Below are positions 8,268 through 17,315 of a stretch of DNA of 64,000 bases, piece by piece. This DNA is from Neolewinella persica DSM 23188 (GTDB lineage: Bacteria > Bacteroidota > Bacteroidia > Chitinophagales > Saprospiraceae). A model generated the notes under the pieces. That model searched no databases and was not told where the DNA came from. It saw nothing but the letters and a program-made list of their open reading frames with translations. The position numbers were made by a program, and so were the translations under genes. Location of the stretch: assembly GCF_000373105.1 (NCBI RefSeq), contig NZ_KB890469.1:170653-234652 (forward strand), read 5' to 3'. Numbering within the stretch: position 1 is the first letter of the stretch; the number at the start of each line of letters is the position of its first letter.

Positions 8268-8759
8268 CTAGGCCGAAAGCAAATCCGGTTCGAAACCTTT
8301 CTCCCAACCCATGTACATGTAAAGGTGCTCACCAAAGTCAGGGGTTTCCCCGCGTAGAATAGCGGAACGCCAGGTTCGGGCGAAATAGATTCGGGAGGGC
8401 AGGTGCCAGAAGCTCCGGCAGTTTTTCAGGAATTTGAGTACGATCTTCTTTTCTCCCCGTTGCAGCAGTCGGTGTGCGAGCAGCATATTAGGGCCAAAAG
8501 AACCCATTATTAGGGAGCCCGGAATTTTGCTGGCTTTAATCAGCTCCATCTTCGCAGTGGGAACATCATTATTGTCCAAAGCCATAAGGCCGAAGTAAAT
8601 ATGACGCATGTGCAGGGCGAACGTATAAAACTGGCCACGACCAAACCTGGCCGAAGCGTCTTCCCATACGGTAAGAATGCCATCGAGGGCCGCAAGCTTT
8701 TTGTGCTTATAGGCTTTATAAGCTAATAAAGGGTACTCATTTAATTCTGTGCTAGGCAT
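8268..8759 (-). CDS. Hypothetical helical protein
   Basis: A 163-residue protein that I do not recognise. It has no signal peptide and no long hydrophobic helix. Aromatic- and Lys-rich helices alternate with short Leu/Ala stretches (YPLLAYKAYKHKKLAALDG, FALHMRHIYFGLMAL, AHRLLQRGEKKIVLKFL), which resembles repeat-type helical hairpins such as degenerate TPRs. That is inference from pattern only. I chose ATG 8759 over an upstream start at 8807, as the protein then begins MPSTELNEYPLLAY. It lies on the same strand between an aldo/keto reductase and the creatininase-like gene, about 90 bp from the former. Confidence 0.6.
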   Translation of the reverse strand: MPSTELNEYPLLAYKAYKHKKLAALDGILTVWEDASARFGRGQFYTFALHMRHIYFGLMALDNNDVPTAKMELIKASKIPGSLIMGSFGPNMLLAHRLLQRGEKKIVLKFLKNCRSFWHLPSRIYFARTWRSAILRGETPDFGEHLYMYMGWEKGFEPDLLSA

Positions 8760-8850
8760 TGGTAGGTATTTATTTGACGCTAACCTATGGCCTGCGTTCA
8801 AATCCACCTAGTCCCTTCGACAAATTCAAGCAAATAGTCGATGAGGTGAT

Positions 8851-9837
8851 TTACCACAACTGATGCACCCCCGCCTTCACCATCTCCTCATAAATGGCAT
8901 TCATTCCATCAATCTGCTCCTGCGTCAGTGGCGGCATTTCCGGAGCGGAAATATTGGACGCCAGGTGCTCAATCTTCGATGCGCCGGGGATGATGCAGCT
9001 TACTTCGGGGAACCGAAGAATCCACTGTAGCGCCCGGGGTGCCAGATTTTTCTCTCCGGGGAAGAGTTGTTTCATGCGTTCCATGGCTTTGAGCCCGAGG
9101 GTGTAGTCCACCCCGCTAAAGGTTTCCCCTTTGTCGAATCCAGCACCGTCGCGGTTAAAGTGGCGGTGGTCTTCTTTGCCGAAAGTGGAATCTGTATTGA
9201 ATTTCCCCGTCAGCAGGCCGGAGGCCAGCGGTACCCGGACGATGATGCCGACGTTGCGCTCCCGCGCCTCGGCGAAGAACAATTCCGATGGTCGTTGGCG
9301 AAAGACGTTGAAGATGATCTGTACCGTGGTCACGTTATCGTACTGCATGCCCTTCAGGGCCTCCTCTACTTTTTCAACGCTTACTCCGAGGTGCTGGATC
9401 TTGCCTTCTTCCTTTAATCGTTCGAACAGACCAAAAATTTCCGGGCGGTAGTAAACCTCCATTGGCGGGCAGTGTAGCTGGATCAGGTCGAGGGTCTCCA
9501 GCCCCGTCCGGCGCAGGCTGTCCTCCACGTACCCACGCAGCGCTTTTTCAGTATACCCTTCGTTAAGGTGTGGCGTTATTTGACGGCCACACTTGGAGGC
9601 AACGTAGATCCGCTCAGAGCGGGAACGGACCACCCGGCCTACCGCCTCCTCACTAAGGCCGGCAGAGTATACATCCGCCGTGTCGATAAAATTGACGCCG
9701 GCATCAATGGCAGCGTGGAGAATTCCCTCTGCCACCTGGTTACTGAACGGGTCTCCCCATTTGCCTCCCACCTGCCAGGTGCCAAGGGAGATTTCAGAAA
9801 CGGAGAAATTGGTTTTGCCAAGGGGACGGAAATTCAT
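8851..9837 (-). CDS. Aldo/keto reductase
   Basis: A 328-residue NAD(P)H-dependent oxidoreductase with the aldo/keto reductase TIM barrel. The conserved start LGKTNFSVSEISLGTW is at residues 6-21. The catalytic set is visible: Asp in FIDTADVY, Tyr in DVYSAGLSE, Lys in YVASKCG and His in IQLHCPP. The cofactor-binding end reads IIPGASKIEHLASNI near 285-300. It resembles the YajO/MocA-like class (AKR11-13) that acts on aldehydes or sugars. The start at 9837 is well placed. A dispersed GC-rich repeat lies 97 bp upstream, in the divergent gap shared with the DUF1684 lipoprotein gene. Confidence 0.9.
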   Translation of the reverse strand: MNFRPLGKTNFSVSEISLGTWQVGGKWGDPFSNQVAEGILHAAIDAGVNFIDTADVYSAGLSEEAVGRVVRSRSERIYVASKCGRQITPHLNEGYTEKALRGYVEDSLRRTGLETLDLIQLHCPPMEVYYRPEIFGLFERLKEEGKIQHLGVSVEKVEEALKGMQYDNVTTVQIIFNVFRQRPSELFFAEARERNVGIIVRVPLASGLLTGKFNTDSTFGKEDHRHFNRDGAGFDKGETFSGVDYTLGLKAMERMKQLFPGEKNLAPRALQWILRFPEVSCIIPGASKIEHLASNISAPEMPPLTQEQIDGMNAIYEEMVKAGVHQLW

Positions 9838-9933
9838 GAAGTTGTTTTAACGGTGTAAAATAGATGGAAGCCATTTTCCAAACCAACCACTGGGCTTACT
9901 GGTTGAAAGACCCTGCTGCTTTTATTCTGTGAT

Positions 9934-9951
9934 TGCACCCGCGGCCGCGCC
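9934..9951 (-). repeat. Dispersed GC-rich repeat, intergenic
   Basis: Reverse-strand copy with one mismatch to GGCGCGGCCGCAGGTGCA. It lies in the divergent gap between the aldo/keto reductase and the DUF1684 lipoprotein. Confidence 0.85.
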
Positions 9952-10027
9952 AAAGGACAGTCAGCGAGTCGAATGGCCAGGCAGTCAGATAGTCAAGCCC
10001 TCCGTATCTTGCCGAAAATCTAAACCT

Positions 10028-10657
10028 ATGCGACTTCTGCTTGGCTTTTGTCTTGTCTTAGTTTTTACTGCTTGCAACACCGCTAAAACGACCGCGCGCG
10101 CCTCCGAAAATGACGCCGCTACCCACCAGGCGGAACTAAATGCTACCTACCTCGATGCTAACCGCTCGATACTGCCGCCCGAAAAACTGGCGAAGCTGCA
10201 AAAACTTGGTGGACTTCCATTTTACAGCATCGATCCTGCTTACCGCGTTACCGCAAAGCTTGAGCGCTTCGAAGCACCTGAAGTGATCAAGATGCAGACC
10301 AGCTCTACCCGATTGGCCGAATATGCAATCTATGCCCTGGCCACCTTCGAATTGAACGGGAAAGCCGTTTCCATCCCGTTATACAGAAGCCTGCGGATAG
10401 ACATTGCTCCGAAGTATCGAAACCTGCTATTCCTGCCCTTTAAAGACCATACTTCCGGAAAGACAACCTACGGTGGCGGCCGCTACCTCGATCTTTCCAT
10501 TCCGGACGGCGACGAGTTGGTGATCGACTTTAACAAGGCCTACCATCCGTACTGTGCGTATACCACGGGCTATTCCTGTCCGGTCGTTCCGGAGGACAAT
10601 TACCTCGATATGGCGGTCGAAGCGGGGATTAAAATGGTGGATTTAGAAGAACAATAG
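10028..10657 (+). CDS. DUF1684-family lipoprotein
   Basis: A 209-residue lipoprotein. The signal peptide MRLLLGFCLVLVFTAC ends in a lipobox Cys at residue 16. The mature part matches DUF1684: FLPFKDHTSGKTTYGGGRY, then IDFNKAYHPYCAY and SCPVVPEDNYLD near the C-terminus. The family is widespread and of unknown function, and is thought to lie in the cell envelope in Bacteroidota. An upstream in-frame start at 9929 would run through a dispersed repeat, so ATG 10028 with its signal peptide is clearly better. GC-rich hairpins follow about 60 bp downstream. Confidence 0.85.
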   Translation: MRLLLGFCLVLVFTACNTAKTTARASENDAATHQAELNATYLDANRSILPPEKLAKLQKLGGLPFYSIDPAYRVTAKLERFEAPEVIKMQTSSTRLAEYAIYALATFELNGKAVSIPLYRSLRIDIAPKYRNLLFLPFKDHTSGKTTYGGGRYLDLSIPDGDELVIDFNKAYHPYCAYTTGYSCPVVPEDNYLDMAVEAGIKMVDLEEQ

Positions 10658-10716
10658 TAGTCACAGAGTCGGAGAACAGCTGCCGCACTGGGATGATCGC
10701 TTCGCTCGTGTTTTAT

Positions 10717-10839
10717 GCTGGTCGGGCAGGGGCAAGCCCCGCCCGCACCAGCGTCAAGTTTGGCAGCCGCGTTCGCGCAGCGAACACGGGATGATTCTGC
10801 GCTAGCCAGTAGGGGCGGGGCTTGCCCCGCCCCGCTGGC
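10717..10839. repeat. Pair of GC-rich hairpins (GGGGCGGGGCTTGCCCCGCC type)
   Basis: Two imperfect hairpins at 10717-10752 and 10805-10839 share the GGGGCAAGCCCC/GGGGCTTGCCCC core in opposite orientation and have GCTGG/CCAGC ends. They lie between the convergent DUF1684 and ABC-transporter genes and may end transcription from both sides. There is no T-run, so classic intrinsic termination is unproven. Confidence 0.6.
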
Positions 10840-10857
10840 GAAAATTTAGCTGGGAAA

Positions 10858-12684
10858 TCACTCCACCTCCTCCAGTAGCTGACTATCATACAATTCAGTA
10901 TAAAGACCATCCTGCCCAAGCAACTCGGCGTGGCTGCCGCTTTCCACGATCCGGCCCTTGTCGAGAACGACGATGCGGTCCACACTCCTCAGCGTTGACA
11001 GCCGGTGGGCGATGATGATGCCTGTTCGGCTGGCGTCGGATAAGGCGGCATCAATGGCCTGTTGGATTTCCTTCTCTGCCTTATTGTCCAGCGAGCTGGT
11101 TGCCTCATCGAAGATCACAATGGGAGAGGCACTTGCCTCCAGAATGGCCCGGGCAATAGCAACGCGTTGCCGTTGCCCTCCGGAGAGTTTAATGCCCCGT
11201 TCCCCTACGGCTGTTTCGTACCCTTCGGGCGTTTCCAGAATGAAATCGTGGGCCTGCGCCTTGCGAGCGGCGGCTTCGATTTCTTCCTGGGTGGCAGTTG
11301 GCTTACCGTAGGCAATGTTTTCGCGCAAACTCCGATGGAAAAGGCTGGGGTCCTGAGGCACCAGTGAAATTTTTGCCCGGAGGTAAGCCTGGCGGAGCTC
11401 CCGGATATCCGTCCCGTCGATCAGGATGGCGCCTTCATCAACGTCCATGTGCCGTTGGAGTAAGGTGATGAGGGTAGACTTGCCCGAACCACTTGGCCCA
11501 ACGATGCCCACTTTCTCTCCCGCGCGAATGCGGAAATTGAAGTTGGAGAATACGTCGGAGCCATCGGGGTAATTAAAGGAGACGTCCTGGAAGTTCACTT
11601 CGCCGTCTGAAATGCCGTCGGGAATGGCCTTAGGTGCGTCGTTGATGTCGGGGGCTGTCCGGATGTGTTCCATGAACTTGTTGGCATCGGCGTAGGCCTG
11701 GGTCATAGCGTTAATCATCCGGGAGAAATTCCAAACCTCCTGGGAGATGTTGTTGGAATAATAGAGGATAAGCACGATGGTACCTGCGCTGATTTCACCC
11801 CGCATCCAGGAGCGGGCACCGATGAGCAGAACGCCGACATCAAGGATGACGAGTAGAATGCCCTGCAGACCGTTTCGCCACCGACTCCAGTATTTGTTGC
11901 GGTGTCGTGCCCGGTGAAGTACCTCATGACGTTCTTTGTAATGGCCCTTTTCGCGGGTCTCCGCCCCAAAGGTCTTTATGGTCATTGCGTTGCTCAGGTT
12001 GTCGGCGAGCAGGCCAGTCATGCCGGAGTTGAGCTCGGCAACTTTGCGCTCGAGCACAAATTTCTTGCGCGATACCAGCACTACGACAACGAGGTACACC
12101 AAAAACCATACAATGATGCCCAGCGCACCGATTGGGAAAATAAACGCGAGTGCGCCGAGGCTACCGAAGAACACGATCACCCACCAAAAAAAGGTAAAGG
12201 TGCCGTGGTCCATGAAGACGTCAAAAGCACTCCGCATTTGGCGATGGTCGTTCAGCAGCGAACCGGCAAAATTGTTGACGAAGAATTTACGACCATGCTT
12301 GAGGTAATCTCCGAACATGCCGATCTCGATGCGCTGGATGGTGCCCAGACGAAAGTGATCGAAGAACCAGTCGCCAGCCCGAAAGGCCCCAATACGGAGC
12401 GCATAAAGGAATCCTGCAATGGTGATGTAACCGAGTAGGACGGCATACTGAGCTTGCCGCGCAGCGGCATCCAACCCGTTAATGTCCGTCGTCATCCCGT
12501 CAATGATTTTCTGGTAGTAGATTGGTACGAGGATATTGATGGCCACGATACCGATAGCGTAGCATATGTAGATGCCCACAAAATACCAACGGTAGGGCCT
12601 GGCCGCAGCGGCCCAGTAACCTAGGATTTGGCGGAAACTTTGATACACCGCTGTGGCGGAGGGGCGGGTTGTTGATTGTTTCAT
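10858..12684 (-). CDS. ABC exporter, fused permease and ATPase
   Basis: A 608-residue half-transporter of the MsbA/multidrug type that works as a dimer in the inner membrane. Six hydrophobic segments span about residues 30-330. The nucleotide-binding domain follows with Walker A GPSGSGKST (about 400-408), Q-loop LVPQDPSLF, signature LSGGQRQR, Walker B IVIFDEATSSLD and H-loop IIAHRLSTL. The substrate cannot be told from sequence; lipids, lipid-linked sugars or drugs are all possible. ATG 12684 has no competing start. It is divergent from the Asp/Asn-hydroxylase-like gene. Confidence 0.9.
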   Translation of the reverse strand: MKQSTTRPSATAVYQSFRQILGYWAAAARPYRWYFVGIYICYAIGIVAINILVPIYYQKIIDGMTTDINGLDAAARQAQYAVLLGYITIAGFLYALRIGAFRAGDWFFDHFRLGTIQRIEIGMFGDYLKHGRKFFVNNFAGSLLNDHRQMRSAFDVFMDHGTFTFFWWVIVFFGSLGALAFIFPIGALGIIVWFLVYLVVVVLVSRKKFVLERKVAELNSGMTGLLADNLSNAMTIKTFGAETREKGHYKERHEVLHRARHRNKYWSRWRNGLQGILLVILDVGVLLIGARSWMRGEISAGTIVLILYYSNNISQEVWNFSRMINAMTQAYADANKFMEHIRTAPDINDAPKAIPDGISDGEVNFQDVSFNYPDGSDVFSNFNFRIRAGEKVGIVGPSGSGKSTLITLLQRHMDVDEGAILIDGTDIRELRQAYLRAKISLVPQDPSLFHRSLRENIAYGKPTATQEEIEAAARKAQAHDFILETPEGYETAVGERGIKLSGGQRQRVAIARAILEASASPIVIFDEATSSLDNKAEKEIQQAIDAALSDASRTGIIIAHRLSTLRSVDRIVVLDKGRIVESGSHAELLGQDGLYTELYDSQLLEEVE

Positions 12685-12786
12685 GGCTTGGTCGTGAGTG
12701 GGGAGCCGTTAACAATCCACAACGTTGAAAAATTCCCGAAATCTAATATTATTTTTTATCCTGTGCTAAAACCTTCTTGTACCCCT

Positions 12787-13362
12787 ATGATTCCCGACCG
12801 CGTAAAACTTAGCCTTTTTTTTGATACTGCTTTACTCCAGGCAGACCTGCTACATCTTGAGCGACTTGGTATCGGCTGGACGGATCACTTCGTTACCAGA
12901 AATTACGCAGGCTCATGGTCCATCCTTCCCCTGCGGGCCAACCGTGGGGCCGTCCATCCAATTCAGCAAATTTACTCTGACCCTGCTTCAAAAGACTATG
13001 TCGATACACCCATACTTGAACACAGTCCTTACCTGAAGGAAGTATTAGCGGGATTTCATTCCACCCTTTACGCTGCCCGGTTGATGCGGCTGGGAACAGG
13101 CGCTTTGATCAAAGAACATCGGGACCACGATCTGGACGTTGAAGGCGGCTGTGTCCGGCTGCACATTCCGATTCTAACCAACCCCAAAGTCCACTTTATG
13201 CTGAACGGTCAAAGGGTGGTTATGGAAGCAGGAGAATGCTGGTACCTCCGGTTATCCGATCCGCACAGTGTATGGAATGATGGGCCAGACCGTATCCACC
13301 TGGTGGTCGATATGTTGGCAAACGATTGGGTGAAGGAGCAACTCCTGATAAAGGTGGCCTAG
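12787..13362 (+). CDS. Aspartyl/asparaginyl beta-hydroxylase-like protein
   Basis: A 191-residue protein with the Asp/Asn beta-hydroxylase (AspH-like) double-stranded beta-helix of Fe(II)/2-oxoglutarate oxygenases. Candidate iron and co-substrate residues lie in KEHRDHDLDVEGGCVRLHIP (about 108-127), SDPHSVWNDG and RIHLVVD. It hydroxylates a side chain in family members, but the target here is unknown. The in-frame upstream extension (12676-12786) runs over the divergent ABC gene start and does not look coding, so ATG 12787 is used. The stop codon overlaps the end of the convergent purB gene by 4 bp. Confidence 0.82.
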   Translation: MIPDRVKLSLFFDTALLQADLLHLERLGIGWTDHFVTRNYAGSWSILPLRANRGAVHPIQQIYSDPASKDYVDTPILEHSPYLKEVLAGFHSTLYAARLMRLGTGALIKEHRDHDLDVEGGCVRLHIPILTNPKVHFMLNGQRVVMEAGECWYLRLSDPHSVWNDGPDRIHLVVDMLANDWVKEQLLIKVA

Positions 13363-14699
13363 AACCGGCCCACATAAGTCTCCGGCCGAATCAATTTCAA
13401 CTCCGCCTTGATGGCGTCACTGACGTTGAGCCCGTCAATAAATTCGTGGAGGATTCCTTCGTTGAAGTGCGTCCGCCCGCGGGTCAGTTCCTTCAGGGCT
13501 TCATAGGGCTTGGGGTAGCCTTCCCGGCGAAGGACGTTCTGGATAGCTTCGGCGCAGACGATCCAGTTGGCTTCCAGGTCGGCAGCCAGCTTCTCCTGAT
13601 TCAGGACCAACTTGCTGAAGCCTTTGTCGATGGCTTTAACCGCCAACAACACGTGGGCCATGGGCAAGCCGACGTTGCGGAGAACGGTGCTGTCCGTCAG
13701 GTCGCGCTGCAGGCGACTGATGGGAAGCTTGTCTGCCAGGTGAGTGAACAGCGCCCGGGCGATGCCGAGGTTGCCCTCCGCGTTCTCGAAGTCGATGGGG
13801 TTGACTTTGTGCGGCATGGCCGAACTGCCAATTTCGCCGGCGATGGTTTTCTGGCGGAAGTACTCCATGGAGATGTACTGCCAAATGTCGCGGCACATGT
13901 CGATCAGGATGGTGCTGATGCGGTTGAGGGCGTGAAAGATGGCCCCGAGGTTGTCGTAGTGCTCAATCTGCGTAGTTGGATAAGAACGCTTAAGGCCGAG
14001 GCTTTTACTGACGAACTGGTCGGCAAAAGCATGCCAATCGTAATCCGGGAAGGTCACGTAGTGGGCGTTCATATTACCGGTGGCACCGCCGAATTTGGCG
14101 GGGATGGGTACTTCCTGTAGCTGGCGCAGCTGCTCGCGCAGCCGGTGTGTCCAAACGCTGAATTCCTTGCCCAGCAGGGTAGGGGAAGCGGGTTGGCCGT
14201 GGGTCTTGGCCAGCATTGGCACCTCTGCCCAGGCCATGGCGTGGCGGTCAACCATGCTGACGAGGCCTTCCAGTGCGGGACAAATGACCTCTTCCAGCGC
14301 ATCTTTGATGGTAAGGGGAATGGCCGTGTTGTTGATGTCCTGGCTGGTGAGGCCGAAGTGGACGAACTCCAGTACGTCTTCCATCCCAGCTTCGGTCATG
14401 CGCGCCTTGACAAAATATTCTACGGCTTTGACGTCGTGGTTGGTGGTCCGTTCCGTAGTCTTGATTTCCTCCGCATCGGCATCCGAAAAGTTGTGGACCA
14501 TCTGATTGAGATCGTCCATTTGTGCAACGGAAAAATGCTGTAATTGGGGCAAGCCAAGTTGGTGAAGCGCCTGAATATACCGTACTTCAACGAGGACGCG
14601 GTACCGGATCAGGGCGAATTCACTGAAGTATTCCTGTAGTTCCTTGGTTTTGCCGGCGTAGCGGCCGTCAATGGGGCCAATGGCACGAAGTGCGGACAT
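13359..14699 (-). CDS. purB: Adenylosuccinate lyase
   Basis: A 446-residue enzyme of the fumarase/aspartase superfamily. It catalyses two steps of purine synthesis: SAICAR to AICAR plus fumarate, and adenylosuccinate to AMP plus fumarate. The superfamily signature reads GSSAMPHKVNPIDFENAEGN (about residues 285-304). The N-terminal RYAGKT, TERTTNHDVKAVEY and GLTSQDINNTA segments match the PurB class with about 450 residues. A TACTTTTG box lies on the same strand at 14784-14777, about 78 nt before the start, and is a likely promoter element. The 3' end overlaps the convergent hydroxylase gene by 4 bp. Confidence 0.95.
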   Translation of the reverse strand: MSALRAIGPIDGRYAGKTKELQEYFSEFALIRYRVLVEVRYIQALHQLGLPQLQHFSVAQMDDLNQMVHNFSDADAEEIKTTERTTNHDVKAVEYFVKARMTEAGMEDVLEFVHFGLTSQDINNTAIPLTIKDALEEVICPALEGLVSMVDRHAMAWAEVPMLAKTHGQPASPTLLGKEFSVWTHRLREQLRQLQEVPIPAKFGGATGNMNAHYVTFPDYDWHAFADQFVSKSLGLKRSYPTTQIEHYDNLGAIFHALNRISTILIDMCRDIWQYISMEYFRQKTIAGEIGSSAMPHKVNPIDFENAEGNLGIARALFTHLADKLPISRLQRDLTDSTVLRNVGLPMAHVLLAVKAIDKGFSKLVLNQEKLAADLEANWIVCAEAIQNVLRREGYPKPYEALKELTRGRTHFNEGILHEFIDGLNVSDAIKAELKLIRPETYVGRF

Positions 14700-14776
14700 G
14701 TAGATGGGTTGAAAAATGAAAGAGGACCTGGAGGATAGTCACGGTGATTGACAGGCCAGCTGAGGTTAATGGACCA

Positions 14777-14784
14777 CAAAAGTA
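14777..14784 (-). promoter_or_regulatory. Probable purB -7 box TACTTTTG
   Basis: Read on the minus strand this matches TAnnTTTG about 78 bases before the purB ATG. No convincing -33 TTTG was found at the usual distance. Confidence 0.4.
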
Positions 14785-14951
14785 ATAAGCGCAGGGCAAT
14801 CATAAGATCGCTCGTCGGCCGAGGCGACTGCGTGGCAGCCTGACTCGTCCGCCGGGAGATCGGAACCACCCGCTAAATTGAGTCTCTGCTCGTCGGACGA
14901 GTCAGGTCGTTTCTCCCCCCTCGACCGACAAGCGGAGCCTTAGTCTTTTCA

Positions 14952-14969
14952 GGCGAGGACGCAGGTGCA
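14952..14969 (+). repeat. Dispersed GC-rich repeat, left half of an inverted pair
   Basis: Two mismatches to consensus. It is preceded by CTTTTCAGGCG, which is shared almost exactly with the copy at 52536. Confidence 0.8.
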
Positions 14970-15046
14970 GGGAACCGGATTAAAGAAGCAATCAAAGTGG
15001 CCACAGACGGTTCTATAACCACAACCTTGCTCCATCCACCTCCCTT

Positions 15047-15064
15047 TGCACCTGCGGCCGCGCC
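15047..15064 (-). repeat. Dispersed GC-rich repeat, right half of an inverted pair
   Basis: Perfect reverse-strand copy facing the copy at 14952. Confidence 0.9.
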
Positions 15065-15142
15065 TAAAGCGTATTTCAAACCGTTTCGTAATCCTTCTTA
15101 TCACTATTTTTCGCATATTCACCTTCCTTAAAAGCCAAATCC

Positions 15143-17077
15143 ATGCGTACCTCCCTGTTTGTCCTGTCCTTCCTCCTTTTATCCTTCTCCCCTACATTGG
15201 CTCAGGACCTCCAACTGTTCGAGTCATTTACCAATAATGCCGTACTGCAACGCAACGTTGATCATCCGGTTTGGGGGTGGACAAAGCCCGGCCGGACGGT
15301 GAAGGTGCTGTTTGGTGAACAAAAACTATCGGTCAAAGCAGACAACCAGGGCCGCTGGAGGGTTTCGCTGCCACCAATGGGCGCGGGTGGCCCGCACCGA
15401 CTTTCGGTTCTCTCCGGGAGGGAGTCTATCCTGCTGACCGACATTTATTTTGGTGATGTTTACCTGCTCTCCGGACAGTCAAATATGGAGTGGAAGCTGA
15501 CGCAGTCGGACCCCGACGGCAGCCGCGCCAAAGCCATTGCCGACCCCATGATCCGGGAGCTCAAGGTTAAACGGACCTACGACAGTACGCCGCGTCAGCA
15601 CCTGGACGTAAACGGCGGATGGATAACCGGTAATGCTGAAGGCATCAGCCAATTCAGTGGTGTCGGCAGCTATTTTGCGCACTACGTGCGCAAAGAAGTG
15701 GATGTCCCCATTGGCCTTTTACATTCCAGTTGGGGCGGAAGCAGAATCGAACCCTGGATGAGCCCCGAGGCATTGGGCATGGATGCGAACGCTGCCCTTG
15801 CTAAGAATAAGGAAATGGTAAAGGAGGCCGGCCTCCCCGCCCGCAAGCGTTTTGCGGTAGATTTCCCTGGTCGCGATATTCCTACCTCGGACGACGGAGA
15901 AGACAGCGGCTGGCTCACGCCCGGCTATAACGATAATGGCTGGCCAACCAGAGAGATGCCCGGCCATTGGGAGGGTAAAGGTTATCGGAATGTTGACGGT
16001 GTTTTCTACTTCCGTAAGAAATTTACGCTGACGGCGGCCCAGGCAGCCGGTAAGGCGACCCTGCACCTCGGCCCGATTGACGATGGAGACTGGACGCACG
16101 TTAACGGAAAATTTGTAGGCAGTAATCCGTCTGCGTATTCTAAAGACCGGGTCTACGAGGTCGAACCAGGGGTGTTAAAGGCTGGAGAAAACCTGCTGGC
16201 CGTTCGGGTTGTCGATACCGGTGGCGAAGGTGGGTTCACCGGACCAGCCGATAAAATGAAGCTAGTGACGGCCGGAGGGACTGTCGCGCTGGATGGCGAT
16301 TATAAATTCAATATTGGAAAATTCACCGTAGCTGCCGGCAGTTACAATCAGGTGCCGGTCGTGCTGTATAATGCTATGATCGCTCCGTTGGAAGGTTACC
16401 CGCTAACCGGGGTCCTTTGGTACCAGGGAGAAAGTAACGCCGGTGAAGGGGACGCCGAAAAGTACGCCAACCTGATGCGTGGCCTCGTCAACCAGTGGCG
16501 CGGCTTCTTCAAGAATGCCAAACTGCCTTTTTATTGGGTACAATTGGCAAATTTCCGTGAAGCGGTCAGTTCCGCCGATGAGCCGGGCTGGGCTGTACTT
16601 CGCCAGAGCCAAACAGCCGCCACTGATCTGCCGATGACCGGACAGGCCATCATCACCGATATTGGGGAAGCGGACGATATTCACCCCAAGAATAAGTGGG
16701 AGGTCGGTCGCAGACTTTCCCTTCACGCCCTGAAAGACATTTACGGTAAGAAAGTGGTGGCGGATAGCCCTTCGCTCAAAAAGGTCCACAAAATTGAAGG
16801 CATGACCGTGCTGGAGTTTGAAAACATCGGCGGCGGACTGATGACCAAATCCAAAGACCGCTACGGCTACGCCAAGGGTTTCACCGTTAAGGACAAGGCT
16901 GGTAAATGGCATTTTGCGCAGGCGCTGCTCGATCCGGCGGACAACATGGTGGCGATCGTTAATCCGGCGGGAACGGGTATCACCATGGTTCGGTACAACT
17001 GGGCGAATAACCCCGATGGGAATTTGTTTTCTAAGGAGGGGTTGCCGGTGGATGGGTTTGAGGCTTCGGTGGAGTAG
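15143..17077 (+). CDS. Secreted SGNH acetylesterase (sialate O-acetylesterase/CE20-like)
   Basis: A 644-residue esterase with a signal peptide (residues 1-20, ending TLAQ). The catalytic Ser lies in LSGQSNMEW near residue 114. Further SGNH-type blocks are LLHSSWGGSRIEPW and LWYQGESNAGEG, with the Asp-His pair in ADDIHPKNKWEVGRRL near 512-527. A beta-sandwich insert (about 240-370) is typical of this family. Members remove acetyl groups from sialic acid or, in the CE20 branch, from xylo-oligosaccharides. Since the neighbouring PUL carries a GH10 xylanase, an acetyl-xylan role is attractive but inferred. It stands alone, 2.5 kb before the PUL regulator. Confidence 0.87.
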   Translation: MRTSLFVLSFLLLSFSPTLAQDLQLFESFTNNAVLQRNVDHPVWGWTKPGRTVKVLFGEQKLSVKADNQGRWRVSLPPMGAGGPHRLSVLSGRESILLTDIYFGDVYLLSGQSNMEWKLTQSDPDGSRAKAIADPMIRELKVKRTYDSTPRQHLDVNGGWITGNAEGISQFSGVGSYFAHYVRKEVDVPIGLLHSSWGGSRIEPWMSPEALGMDANAALAKNKEMVKEAGLPARKRFAVDFPGRDIPTSDDGEDSGWLTPGYNDNGWPTREMPGHWEGKGYRNVDGVFYFRKKFTLTAAQAAGKATLHLGPIDDGDWTHVNGKFVGSNPSAYSKDRVYEVEPGVLKAGENLLAVRVVDTGGEGGFTGPADKMKLVTAGGTVALDGDYKFNIGKFTVAAGSYNQVPVVLYNAMIAPLEGYPLTGVLWYQGESNAGEGDAEKYANLMRGLVNQWRGFFKNAKLPFYWVQLANFREAVSSADEPGWAVLRQSQTAATDLPMTGQAIITDIGEADDIHPKNKWEVGRRLSLHALKDIYGKKVVADSPSLKKVHKIEGMTVLEFENIGGGLMTKSKDRYGYAKGFTVKDKAGKWHFAQALLDPADNMVAIVNPAGTGITMVRYNWANNPDGNLFSKEGLPVDGFEASVE

Positions 17078-17315
17078 GAGCCAGGGACGGCCTGCCCCCG
17101 CCCATACGGGCAAGGTGGCCCGCCTTTCGCTAATCGAGAAAAGAGTGCCTTCAGGAGGTCAATACGGACTGGGTAAGCCCCGTCCATAGATGGTGCTTCG
17201 TTGATATGGGCTTGCACCTAAGAACTAGCTGGCCATCATCACCGGTAGTAAAGTCTTTTCAGTTTTCGCTGTAACCATTTTCCTGATTCGAAGTAATCAA
17301 AGAAAATAGCCACTG

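Larger units (their letters stand above)
14700..15142. other. Divergent non-coding gap with an inverted repeat pair
   Basis: Between purB and the esterase gene lie the purB promoter box, a 12-bp inverted repeat CTGACTCGTCCG/CGGACGAGTCAG (14840-14851 and 14894-14905), and two dispersed GC-rich repeats in opposite orientation (14952-14969 and 15047-15064) about 77 bp apart. No gene is evident. Confidence 0.6.
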
